Assembly (NCBI GenBank): GCA_030609625.1
Contig: JAUWBX010000072.1
Location: 1 to 7,734 of the forward strand
Direction of reading: 5' to 3'
From: Phycisphaerae bacterium
GTDB taxonomy: Bacteria; Planctomycetota; Phycisphaerae; Sedimentisphaerales; Anaerobacaceae
DNA: 7,734 nt
Position 1 is the stretch's first letter. The number at the start of each line of letters is the position of its first letter. Below the pieces are notes generated by a model, which had not been told where the DNA came from, searched no databases, and saw nothing but the letters and a program-made list of their open reading frames with translations. The position numbers and the translations under genes were made by a program. Of this stretch, positions 1 to 6,171 are shown piece after piece.

Positions 1-1207
1 GGGGCGATTGATTCTGTCCGCTCACAACTTCGAGACAAAATTCGATAATATCGAAGGGCTCTACCGCCATATTTTAACTGTGTATCCAGCCGCGATACCC
101 AAGCTTGTCTATGCCGCAAATCATATCAATGATTGTTTTGAGGCCTTCGATTTGCTGCATCAAAGCAGCGGTGAACGAATTGTTTTCTGTATGGGCGAGG
201 CCGGGCTTATCAGCAGAATCATAGCGAAAAAGCTGAACAGCTTTGTAACTTTCGCAAGTATCGACGACCAAAGCGCAACAGCGCCGGGCCAGTTGACTAT
301 CGAACAATTTAAGAAATTGTACCGCTATGACTACATAAAATCCGATACCGAGCTTTTCGGCGTGATTGCCGAGCCGGTAGCTCATTCGCTGAGTCCTGCG
401 ATTCATAATGCCTGCTTTGCCGAGAAGCGCATGAACAAAATATATCTGCCGCTATTGGTTGAAGGTGGGCAGCAGGAATTTGATTCGTTCCTGCATAATG
501 CGCTTTTTAGAAAATGGCTGAACTTTGGCGGCTTTAGCGTAACAATCCCGCATAAACAAAATGCGCTCAATTTTGCCCGAGCAAATCAAGGTTTTGTTGA
601 GCCGTTGGCTGAAAAAATCGGGGCCGTTAATACATTGATTATCAGCGCAGATGGTAAACTCAGCGCTTACAACACCGATTATTCCGCTGCATTAGATGCG
701 ATTACTTCGACGCTGGGTATTAGCAGAGCTGACTTGAATGGGTTGTCGGTAGCGGTTATCGGTGCAGGCGGCGTGGCAAGGGCGATAGTGGCAGGTCTGA
801 GTGACGCCGGCGCCAAAATCAGGATTTACAATCGCACTGTTACAAGGGGCGAGAAACTTGCAGGCGAGTTTAATTGTGATTTTGCGCCCTTGGACGATTT
901 AAAGAACATCGATGCAAAATTGCTAATAAACTGCACGAGTATCGGGATGCACCCAAACGTTGACGCAACGCCTATACCTCAAGAATACCTGAAAAAAGGT
1001 ATGGCCGTTTTCGATACCGTTTATAACCCTGCCAAGACCTTACTGTTAGAAGAAGCAAAAAAGAAGAGGGCGAAAACAATAGACGGTATTTCAATGTTCG
1101 TCAACCAGGGCTTAGCTCAATTCAAACTCTTTACCAACACCAACGGCAACGCTGAACTTATGCGAAAAACGGTTTGTGATAAACTCGGCTACAAAAAACA
1201 CAATTGA
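1..1207 (+). CDS. aroDE: Bifunctional 3-dehydroquinate dehydratase (type I) / shikimate dehydrogenase, 5'-truncated by window edge
   Basis: Catalyses two consecutive shikimate-pathway steps in the cytoplasm: dehydration of 3-dehydroquinate, then NADPH-dependent reduction of 3-dehydroshikimate. The frame is open to base 2, so the TTG at 8 is not the real start; about half of the AroD barrel is missing. Residue numbers here count from that TTG. AroD part (about 1-108): SAHNFE with the catalytic His6, the Schiff-base Lys32 in IPKLVY, CMGEAGLISR (Arg70), and TFASIDD...APGQ (82-95). AroE part (about 116-399): the shikimate-binding SLS (127-129), catalytic Lys183 in SVTIPHK, GAVN (205-208), catalytic Asp224 in YNTD, the Rossmann loop GAGGVARA (252-259), the NADP-type NRT (275-277), and a C-terminal NQGLAQF. 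No linker or stop separates the two parts, so this is a true fusion. Such fusions are known from plants, chlamydiae and planctomycetes. Domain calls are confident. Confidence 0.93.
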   Translation, partial: GRLILSAHNFETKFDNIEGLYRHILTVYPAAIPKLVYAANHINDCFEAFDLLHQSSGERIVFCMGEAGLISRIIAKKLNSFVTFASIDDQSATAPGQLTIEQFKKLYRYDYIKSDTELFGVIAEPVAHSLSPAIHNACFAEKRMNKIYLPLLVEGGQQEFDSFLHNALFRKWLNFGGFSVTIPHKQNALNFARANQGFVEPLAEKIGAVNTLIISADGKLSAYNTDYSAALDAITSTLGISRADLNGLSVAVIGAGGVARAIVAGLSDAGAKIRIYNRTVTRGEKLAGEFNCDFAPLDDLKNIDAKLLINCTSIGMHPNVDATPIPQEYLKKGMAVFDTVYNPAKTLLLEEAKKKRAKTIDGISMFVNQGLAQFKLFTNTNGNAELMRKTVCDKLGYKKHN

Positions 1208-1225
1208 CATTCTCTAATTTAATTG

Positions 1226-1255
1226 TTGCTCTGGGGTGGTGATTACTGGTATATT
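1226..1255 (+). promoter_or_regulatory. Possible sigma70-type promoter for the first MNT/HEPN pair
   Basis: TTGCTC (1226-1231), an 18-base spacer, then TATATT (1250-1255) preceded by TG at 1247-1248 (extended -10 form). It would start transcription about 115 bases before the nucleotidyltransferase gene and include the hairpin-like sequence in the leader. The -35 match is partial and AT-rich intergenic DNA gives such matches by chance, so this is only a candidate. Confidence 0.25.
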
Positions 1256-1270
1256 AAAAGCGGTGGGGAT

Positions 1271-1361
1271 AATAAAATATTGAGATTGTTTCCCTTTCGG
1301 CTCCGCTCAGTGCTGAAGGCTGGTCTTGCTCGCAATGACAAGCAGAAGCGATATTTTATGA
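1271..1361. repeat. Degenerate dispersed-repeat-like element with 9-base terminal inverted repeat
   Basis: ATAAAATAT (1272-1280) and its exact reverse complement ATATTTTAT (1351-1359) flank about 70 bases. The interior reads GATTGTTTCC..CGGCTCCGCTC..TTGCTCGCAATGACA. This resembles the short intergenic repeats ending in CTCGCAATGACA that occur in many bacterial genomes, often written the other way as TGTCATTGCGAG. Only one copy is visible, so the repeat status is inferred from resemblance. The 9-base arms are pure A/T and could be coincidental. The rest of the 172-base gap (1208-1270 and 1362-1379) shows nothing clear except the weak promoter candidate. Confidence 0.35.
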
Positions 1362-1379
1362 TAGTGAAAGTGTTTTGTA

Positions 1380-1694
1380 ATGGTGGCGATGGATAGAATA
1401 AAAGAGTTTAGCCGGCGGATTGGGCTGGAATTTGGCGCCGAACGGGTCATACTATTTGGTTCTTATGCGCAAGGCACGGTCACAAAGGATTCGGATATTG
1501 ACCTGCTGGTGGTTGCTAAAACCGATCTTGCCCCACGTCAACGTTATTGTGCCGTCAGGCGCCTAATAGCGGATGTTCCTGCTTCGTTTGATATTATTGT
1601 AAAAACTCCAGAGGAATACAACCGCTGGCGGTCGGTGGTCAATCATATCGTTTATTTCGCTGATAAATACGGGAGAATTCTCTATGAACGATGA
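1380..1694 (+). CDS. Minimal nucleotidyltransferase (MNT-domain antitoxin, pol-beta superfamily)
   Basis: A 104-residue stand-alone nucleotidyltransferase of the MNT type. Residues 27-41 give the full GSX10DXD signature (GS at 27-28, Asp39, Asp41), and a third metal-binding Asp is plausible at 71 in SFDIIV, so the active site looks intact. In characterised MNT/HEPN modules such proteins transfer AMP from ATP onto a Tyr of the HEPN partner and so neutralise it; that activity is inferred here. The gene overlaps the following HEPN gene by 11 bases, indicating translational coupling. The start is uncertain: ATG at 1380 lacks a strong ribosome site, and the in-frame ATG at 1389 (residue 4) also fits, since the family needs few residues before the first helix. 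The gene sits between aroDE and argG on the same strand and has no metabolic link to either. Confidence 0.88.
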   Translation: MVAMDRIKEFSRRIGLEFGAERVILFGSYAQGTVTKDSDIDLLVVAKTDLAPRQRYCAVRRLIADVPASFDIIVKTPEEYNRWRSVVNHIVYFADKYGRILYER

Positions 1695-2079
1695 TACCCG
1701 TGAACTCGTGCGACAATGGAAAGACAAAGCGCAAAATGACTGGACGGCTGTGGATATCCTTTTAACAAGTGAGCAATGCCCGGCTGATGCAGTTTGTTTT
1801 CATTGCCAGCAATTTGTTGAAAAACTGCTTAAAGCCTTTCTTACCTACCATGATATAGAAGCACCTAAAACCCACGATTTGCGAAGATTGATTCAACTGG
1901 CTGAGCCATTCGTGCCCGAACTTTCGCGATTGTCTGACTCATCAGATAAACTGACCGTTCATGGGGTTGAGACAAGATACCCTGGTGATTGGTATCCAGT
2001 CACTTCTGCAGAGATGAATGAGGTGATTGGAATATCAAGACAATTTAGTAACATACTGCTTCCAAAACTGGAACAATAA
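1684..2079 (+). CDS. HEPN-domain protein, partner of the upstream nucleotidyltransferase
   Basis: 131 residues, almost all one helical HEPN domain. Family features: a charged first helix (about 7-27), the helix CFHCQQFVEKLLKAFL (38-53), the HDLRRL turn (64-69), and a YPGDWYP segment near 99-105. HEPN proteins paired with MNT enzymes are typically toxin-side partners, many being RNases with an RX4-6H motif. I do not find a clear RX4-6H here: after Arg98 comes YPGDW, with no His at the expected distance. The protein may therefore be a non-catalytic HEPN or act differently. Its ATG lies inside the end of the MNT gene, and GGGAGAATTCTCT just upstream offers a GGGAG-like ribosome site about 8 bases away. 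The gap to argG is 72 bases. Confidence 0.85.
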   Translation: MNDDTRELVRQWKDKAQNDWTAVDILLTSEQCPADAVCFHCQQFVEKLLKAFLTYHDIEAPKTHDLRRLIQLAEPFVPELSRLSDSSDKLTVHGVETRYPGDWYPVTSAEMNEVIGISRQFSNILLPKLEQ

Positions 2080-2151
2080 AAAACAGTCAAATTCGTTCTG
2101 CTGCAAAATAATATAGTTTTTTTTACTTCGACCTGGTTAAGGATAAACTGG

Positions 2152-3396
2152 ATGGCTAAGAGCAAAAGCAAAAAAGCTGAAAAAGTAGTACTGGCATATA
2201 GCGGGGGTTTGGATACGAGTGTGATTCTTCCGTGGCTTAAGGAGACCTACGGCTATGAGGTAATAGCGTTCGCGGCTGAGCTGGGCCAGGGCGATGAATT
2301 GGCCGGCATTAAACGTAAAGCATTAGCGAGCGGGGCGGTCAAGTGTGTAATCAAAGACCTGCGCAAAGAGTTTGTCCAAGATTATCTATGGCCGATGCTC
2401 AAAGCAGGTGCGGTCTATGAAAAAGGGTATCTGTTAGGGACGAGTGTTGCCCGGCCTTTAATCGCCAGGCATCAGGTCGAGGTCGCACACGCTGAAGGTG
2501 CGACAGCGGTAGCGCACGGTGCAACAGGCAAGGGCAACGACCAGGTGCGGTTCGAAGTAAGCTATATGGCACTGGACCCTTCGTTGAAAATCGTCGCGCC
2601 GTGGAAAGACCCTAAATTTAAACTAACTTCTCGTGAAGCGGCGGTTGATTACGCCAAAAAACACAAAATTCCCATCGAGCAGACAAAGAAAAAAATCTAC
2701 TCGCGTGACCGGAACCTCTGGCACATCAGCCACGAAGGGGCAGACCTCGAAGACCCTGCCAATGAGCCAAAGGACGAAGTGTTCGTTATCTCCCGGCCAA
2801 TATCGAAAACGCCTGATAAGCCGGACTATGTAACGATAGGTTTTTTTGAAGGAGTCCCAATAAAGCTTAACGGCAAGTTAACAAGCAGCGTGAGGTTGAT
2901 AGAAGCATTGAATAAGCTCGGCGGAAAACACGGCATCGGGCAGGTGGACCTTGTCGAGAATCGGCTGGTCGGTATAAAGTCGCGGGGCGTGTATGAGACG
3001 CCTGGTGGAACGATTCTCGTTACGGCTCACAATGCTTTGGAGAGTCTGACACTTGACAGGGAAACTATGCACTACAAGCAGCAGCTCGCCCTGAAATATG
3101 CTGAGCTGGTTTATTACGGCCTGTGGTTTTGTCAGCTTCGTGAGGCGCTTGATGCGTTTGTCGATGTTACGCAGCGGAATGTTACCGGCGAAGTTAAAGT
3201 GAAACTGTTCAAAGGGCGCTGCACTCCAGCCGGCATAAAAAGCCCAAACAGTTTGTACAAAACAGACTTAGCGAGCTTTAAGATGGGCGCCGAATATGAC
3301 CCAACCGACGCAACAGGTTTTATACGCTTATTCGGCTTACCTGTGAAAGTCGCTGCTGCAGTTAACAAGAAAGGCAAAAGTAAAGTGGATTATTAG
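2152..3396 (+). CDS. argG: Argininosuccinate synthase
   Basis: Cytoplasmic ligase joining citrulline and aspartate, using ATP (to AMP and pyrophosphate), in the penultimate step of arginine synthesis. It has 414 residues, close to the usual length of about 400, with a Lys/Ser-rich N-terminal tail (2-11) and a basic C-terminal tail (406-412). Signatures: the N-type ATP pyrophosphatase P-loop AYSGGLDTS (15-23), GYLLGTSVARP (92-102), the HGATGKGNDQVRFE block (122-135), SRDRNLWHISHEG (184-196), and the ETPGGTIL and LDRE segments of the synthetase domain. All the key blocks are present, so it should be active. AAGGA at 2139-2143 sits 8 bases before the ATG and supports this start. No other arg gene is nearby: it stands alone between two toxin-antitoxin-like modules. 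I could not find a convincing promoter in the 72 bases upstream, so it may rely partly on read-through. Confidence 0.97.
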   Translation: MAKSKSKKAEKVVLAYSGGLDTSVILPWLKETYGYEVIAFAAELGQGDELAGIKRKALASGAVKCVIKDLRKEFVQDYLWPMLKAGAVYEKGYLLGTSVARPLIARHQVEVAHAEGATAVAHGATGKGNDQVRFEVSYMALDPSLKIVAPWKDPKFKLTSREAAVDYAKKHKIPIEQTKKKIYSRDRNLWHISHEGADLEDPANEPKDEVFVISRPISKTPDKPDYVTIGFFEGVPIKLNGKLTSSVRLIEALNKLGGKHGIGQVDLVENRLVGIKSRGVYETPGGTILVTAHNALESLTLDRETMHYKQQLALKYAELVYYGLWFCQLREALDAFVDVTQRNVTGEVKVKLFKGRCTPAGIKSPNSLYKTDLASFKMGAEYDPTDATGFIRLFGLPVKVAAAVNKKGKSKVDY

Positions 3397-3445
3397 AGAT
3401 TGGTTGGCTAAAAACGGTTCTTTGTTAGATGTGAATAAACACTGA

Positions 3446-3473
3446 TTGAAATAGTAGGGCCGTGTGTTATAAT
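3446..3473 (+). promoter_or_regulatory. Extended -10 sigma70-type promoter of hicBA
   Basis: TTGAAA (3446-3451), a 16-base spacer and a perfect TATAAT (3468-3473), preceded by TG at 3465-3466 (TGTTATAAT). The predicted start near 3480 leaves a leader of about 35 bases to the hicB ATG. An imperfect palindrome, TTAT (3467-3470) with ATAA (3480-3483) around AATATTGTC, overlaps the -10 and start region and could be an operator for autoregulation, though that is inference. This is the best promoter in the window. Confidence 0.65.
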
Positions 3474-3515
3474 ATTGTCATAAGTTAAACCATCAGAATA
3501 ACGGGAGCAACGGCT

Positions 3516-3707
3516 ATGAAAGCAAAAATGACCATGATTTACTGGAAGGGTGAGAAATATTGGCTGGGAAAGCTTCTTGAGCATCCAGAAATTATGACCC
3601 AGGGAGAAACTCTGGGGGAATTAGAGGAGAATATTAAGGATGCGTATCTATTGATGGCTATGGATGAGGTGCCTGAAGAACACAAGATGAAAGAAATTGC
3701 AATATGA
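3516..3707 (+). CDS. hicB: HicB-family antitoxin (short, single-domain)
   Basis: 63 residues with the compact HicB fold pattern: two strands around YWKGEKYWLGKLLEHPEI (9-26), then the hallmark TQGETLGELEENIKDAY (28-44) leading into a helix. HicB proteins bind and block the HicA RNase and often repress their own promoter. This copy ends right after the fold and has no C-terminal ribbon-helix-helix or helix-turn-helix domain, so direct DNA binding is not evident. GGGAG at 3503-3507 lies 8 bases before the ATG. Its stop overlaps the hicA start in an ATGA (3704-3707), so the two are translationally coupled, antitoxin first; that is the reverse of the classical hicA-hicB order but common in this family. 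A strong promoter lies just upstream. Confidence 0.85.
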   Translation: MKAKMTMIYWKGEKYWLGKLLEHPEIMTQGETLGELEENIKDAYLLMAMDEVPEEHKMKEIAI

Positions 3708-3883
3708 AGCGAAAGAAATTCATCCGCCAGCTCACAAAAGATGGCTGTGTTTTATTAAGAGCTGGAGCAAGGCACGACATCTACATAAACCCATCTACTG
3801 GCCGGAAACAGCCCGTTCCGAGACACATCGAGATTGATAACCACTTAGCAAGGCATATCAGAAAATTTTTAGGCTTGAAATAA
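3704..3883 (+). CDS. hicA: HicA-family mRNA interferase toxin (YcfA-like)
   Basis: A very small gene of 59 codons plus stop. The translation begins MKRKKFIRQLTKDGC and contains GARHDIYINP (21-30), then KQPVPRHIEI (35-44) and a final helix ending KFLGLK. This matches the HicA double-stranded-RNA-binding-like fold: N-terminal helix with a KDGC/KxGF-like turn, the G..H catalytic His (His24 here), the P-R-H before the last helix, and the closing LGL. HicA toxins cleave mRNA and are blocked by HicB. The ATG overlaps the hicB stop (ATGA), which fixes the start. The full set of conserved positions is present, so the toxin is probably intact. The 20 bases after it lead to pilD without a visible terminator. 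Confidence 0.88.
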   Translation: MKRKKFIRQLTKDGCVLLRAGARHDIYINPSTGRKQPVPRHIEIDNHLARHIRKFLGLK

Positions 3884-3903
3884 CTTAAATTTGCAGAGGC
3901 ATT

Positions 3904-5115
3904 GTGGCGGTACCGGATTGGATATGGTTTGTTTTTATCTTTTCGTTCGGCTGTTGTATAGGCAGCTTTCTGAACGTTGTCATCTATCGCTTACCTCGTG
4001 ATAAGTCTTTGATAACACCGCCTTCAGCTTGTCCGGCCTGTGGTAAGCACATTCGTTTTTACGACAATATACCGCTTGTTTCGTGGCTGCTTTTGGGTCG
4101 GAAGTGTCGTTATTGTAAAGCGTCGATTTCGCCGCGTTATTTTATTATCGAGCTGCTGACCGGCCTGGTTTTCTTAGGCCTTTTCATTTTGTATTTTCAG
4201 GTCAATCTGCGAGACGGCATCAAGTTAGATGCCGGCGGCGGCTGGTTTATTTATCTACTCCACATCATTATGTTAGGGGCTTTTGTCGCGGCTTCAGCGA
4301 TTGACCTGGAGCACTGGGTCATTCCACTATCTATTTGCTGGTTGGTTACAGCAGCGGGGTTTATTGGTTCGGCGGTCGGTGTTTATATAATTGACCCTGC
4401 CCTGATTCGTGCGTATTCGCTTTTGCCGAGTGCCTCAGCTAATACGGGTGCGTTGGCCGTCGGGGCAACGGCAGGGCTGGTTATATCCTGGGTGCTGCTG
4501 GTGAGCGGTCTGGTTAAAAGAAGCTACGAATCAGAGATTAGCGAGGATGAAAAGGGGATTGAGCAAAAAAACAGCAAAGAGGAAATCGCCATACCCAATA
4601 ATGAAGAAGAATCAGCGGGGCCGGATTGGACTTCTAACGGCGTCAATCATCGTTTGGAGGTGTGCAGAGAAATCGTTTTCTTGCTGCCGATAATCGTCTG
4701 CTCGATGGCGTTGCTCTGGATTGTCAGAGAAGTTACACCAGTAGGGGCCTGGTGGGAGAATTTTTCGCAACATCCTGTCGTTGCGGGACTTCTGGGCAGT
4801 CTGTGGGGTTACTTTGTGGGCTGCGGTATTGTCTGGGGCATCCGTATCTTTGGCACGTTGGGCTTTGGAAAAGAGGCAATGGGCCTCGGTGATGTGCATC
4901 TAATGGGCGCTGCTGGGGCGGTAATAGGGCCGCTTTACGTCGTGGTGGCATTCTTTGTGGCGCCATTCTTTGGCCTGGCCTGGGCGGGCTTTCAGATGTT
5001 TTTTAAAAAAATTCGACAAATTCCTTATGGTCCGTTCTTGTCTTTGGGTATATTTGTTGTTATGATTCTACATGATTGGATTCGCGATTATCTGAGTTTT
5101 GTGTTTTATCGCTGA
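3904..5115 (+). CDS. pilD: Type IV prepilin peptidase / N-methyltransferase (A24 family)
   Basis: Inner-membrane aspartyl protease that cleaves the leader of type IV prepilins and pseudopilins and methylates the new N-terminus. It has 403 residues, longer than the usual 250-290. N-terminal domain: GSFLNVVIYRLPRD (20-33) and two CxxC pairs (Cys43/46 and Cys68/71), typical of bifunctional enzymes with the methyltransferase part. The catalytic Asp residues are Asp134 (AIDLEHWVIP) and Asp330 in the GLGD motif (327-330). PYGPFLSLG (375-383) is the conserved C-terminal block. About eight membrane segments can be seen. The extra length is mainly an acidic, Glu/Ser/Asn-rich soluble loop (about 206-251) between the two catalytic Asp residues. 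The start is GTG with AGAGG (3895-3899) four bases upstream, a short spacing; no better start is visible. It is followed after 39 bases by the OmpA-like lipoprotein gene. Confidence 0.93.
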   Translation: MAVPDWIWFVFIFSFGCCIGSFLNVVIYRLPRDKSLITPPSACPACGKHIRFYDNIPLVSWLLLGRKCRYCKASISPRYFIIELLTGLVFLGLFILYFQVNLRDGIKLDAGGGWFIYLLHIIMLGAFVAASAIDLEHWVIPLSICWLVTAAGFIGSAVGVYIIDPALIRAYSLLPSASANTGALAVGATAGLVISWVLLVSGLVKRSYESEISEDEKGIEQKNSKEEIAIPNNEEESAGPDWTSNGVNHRLEVCREIVFLLPIIVCSMALLWIVREVTPVGAWWENFSQHPVVAGLLGSLWGYFVGCGIVWGIRIFGTLGFGKEAMGLGDVHLMGAAGAVIGPLYVVVAFFVAPFFGLAWAGFQMFFKKIRQIPYGPFLSLGIFVVMILHDWIRDYLSFVFYR

Positions 5116-5154
5116 AACGGAAGACCTAAATTCAACGTTATAAGGAGATATCAA

Positions 5155-5580
5155 ATGCGGATTACCAACAAAAAAACAATCGCTCTGCTAATTTGTCTTG
5201 TATTATTTGCTCTTTTGCCCGGCTGTATTAACTGGGAGGAAAAATATAAACTTCTGGAAGTGGAGAACGAAAATTTAAAAGGTCTGCTCGAAGGCGCAAG
5301 CGCTGAAAAGGGTCAGCTTGCCGACCGGATTTCGCAAGACCAGATGACAATCGAAGAGCTCCAAAGACAAATTGAAGAACGTGCTAAAACACCAGCCGAC
5401 GCAACCGGTTTCGGAACGGGCTATGATGTTGCCTTCGACCCATCCAAAGGAACGATTACAGTAACGCTGCCGAATGCGATATTGTTCGATTCGGGAAAGG
5501 CCACGTTAAAAAAGCAACCAGTGTCGAGCTTGACCATATTCACTCGGTATTGCGGGATAAATATTCCGGCAGACAAATAG
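5155..5580 (+). CDS. OmpA-family lipoprotein, N-terminal part (zero frame; gene split by a -1 frame change)
   Basis: The N-terminus is a lipoprotein signal peptide: positive MRITNKK, a hydrophobic core, and the lipobox LLPGC with lipidation Cys24. A coiled coil follows (about 29-79, with heptad-like Leu/Ile and charged residues), and then a Gly/Asp linker into the first strand of an OmpA C-terminal domain (TVTLPNAILFDSGKATLKK, to residue 120). From residue 121 on, the zero-frame sequence (QPVSSLTIF...) no longer resembles the family and ends at a TAG. The correct continuation lies in the -1 frame from base 5514. AAGGAG (5142-5147), 7 bases before the ATG, is a strong ribosome site. Either this is a frameshifted gene or the short product is made alongside a recoded full-length form. 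Without the frame change it would be a lipidated coiled-coil protein lacking peptidoglycan binding. Confidence 0.8.
   Translation: MRITNKKTIALLICLVLFALLPGCINWEEKYKLLEVENENLKGLLEGASAEKGQLADRISQDQMTIEELQRQIEERAKTPADATGFGTGYDVAFDPSKGTITVTLPNAILFDSGKATLKKQPVSSLTIFTRYCGINIPADK
5508..5514 (+). promoter_or_regulatory. A AAA AAG heptamer at the ompA-like frame change (possible -1 frameshift site)
   Basis: The zero-frame codons are TTA AAA AAG, so the run reads A AAA AAG, the heptamer used for programmed -1 frameshifting in bacterial dnaX and in the correct phase. A -1 slip here is followed by GCA ACC AGT and yields ATSVELDHIHSVL..., exactly the expected OmpA-domain continuation. GGGAAAGG (5493-5500) lies 7 bases upstream as a weak Shine-Dalgarno-like stimulator. 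CCAGTG (5518-5523) can pair with CACT(C)GG (5541-5547) as a weak bulged stem. The simple alternative is loss of one A from a run of seven, as a mutation or assembly error. Confidence 0.4.
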
Positions 5581-5813
5581 ATGTTGTAGGCCATACCGAC
5601 ACGGACCCCATCAAAAAATCAAAATGGAAGGACAACTGGGAGCTTTCCGCTCAACGTGCTCTTTCGGTGCTTAGATACTTAGTCAAACGTGGTATCCCTG
5701 AAGAAAAGATTCAAGCGGTAGGCTGTGGACAAAGCCAGCCTATCGCTTCCAATTCAACCGCCAGTGGCAAAGCAAGAAACCGAAGAGTCGAAATCGTGGT
5801 GCATATGAGGTGA
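5550..5813 (+). CDS. OmpA-family peptidoglycan-binding domain, C-terminal part of the split lipoprotein (-1 frame)
   Basis: The C-terminal half of an OmpA/MotB/Pal domain that binds meso-diaminopimelate in peptidoglycan. Visible signatures are DVVGHTDTDP, NWELSAQRALSVLRYL (Asp of GHTD and Arg of SAQR being the usual ligand residues), GCGQSQPIASN, and the terminal ARNRRVEIVV. The frame is open upstream to 5514 and that stretch (ATSVELDHIHSVLRDKYS) belongs to the same domain, so the TTG at 5550 is unlikely to be a genuine independent start; there is no good ribosome site before it. Joined through a -1 shift at 5514, the full protein would be about 219 residues: signal peptide, coiled coil, OmpA domain, the layout of Pal-like lipoproteins. 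Treat it as one gene spanning 5155-5813, interrupted or recoded. Confidence 0.8.
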   Translation: MRDKYSGRQIDVVGHTDTDPIKKSKWKDNWELSAQRALSVLRYLVKRGIPEEKIQAVGCGQSQPIASNSTASGKARNRRVEIVVHMR

Positions 5814-5850
5814 CGTTGCGTTACTCAATCCTCGCTCAAGCGATAGTGAA

Positions 5851-6171
5851 ATGCTAACAGAAGAAGACCTAATAATTGCAAAAGAATTCAAGGGCCGATT
5901 ATCTGTTTCCATTTCTGTGTTAGACTTTAGAGTCTATGGCTCACGAGTAAAGGGTGATGCTCTACCAGAATCCGATTTGGATATATTTATTGTAGTAGAG
6001 GAACTTACGTTAGAACAACGCCGACGCATTTCGGAGATTGCGTGGGAAGTGGGGTTTGAAATGGACCGCGTCATATCGACCTTTGTGGCCACCCGCGAAC
6101 AGCTAAAAGTTGGTCCTTTAGCAGCAAATCCGATACTGAAAAAAATTGATAATGAAGGTATTCGTTTATGA
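5851..6171 (+). CDS. Minimal nucleotidyltransferase (second MNT-domain antitoxin)
   Basis: 106 residues. The GSX10DXD signature is complete (GS at 30-31 in VYGSRVKGD, Asp42 and Asp44 in SDLDIFIVV), and Asp72 in FEMDRVI fits the third catalytic acid. The C-terminal part (LAANPILKKIDNEGIRL) is the usual ending of MNT proteins fused or paired with HEPN. Its overlap with the next gene is an ATGA, closer coupling than in the pair at 1380-2079. Outside the shared motif the sequence differs clearly from the first MNT, so this is not a recent tandem copy. No clear ribosome site precedes the ATG: the bases just upstream read CGATAGTGAA. There are only 37 bases between this ATG and the lipoprotein stop, so co-transcription with it is possible. 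AMP transfer onto the HEPN partner is inferred from characterised modules. Confidence 0.87.
   Translation: MLTEEDLIIAKEFKGRLSVSISVLDFRVYGSRVKGDALPESDLDIFIVVEELTLEQRRRISEIAWEVGFEMDRVISTFVATREQLKVGPLAANPILKKIDNEGIRL

Noticed and set aside
74..406. Minus-strand open frame inside aroDE
   Set aside because: It is antisense to the conserved dehydroquinase motifs and has no recognisable domain.
2085..2117. Promoter for argG using TAATAT or TATAGT
   Set aside because: No reasonable -35 element lies 16-18 bases upstream of either.
2081..2124. T8 run (2117-2124) as a terminator after the first MNT/HEPN pair
   Set aside because: There is no stable hairpin immediately before the T run; the preceding bases are AT-rich and CAG/CTG is the only pairing seen.
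4612..4966. Overlapping open frames on both strands inside pilD
   Set aside because: They lack family features and lie across the conserved GLGD region of a clear PilD frame.
5832..5843. TCGCTCAAGCGA hairpin as terminator of the lipoprotein gene
   Set aside because: A stem of four to five bases with no following T run; it also leads directly into the next start codon.
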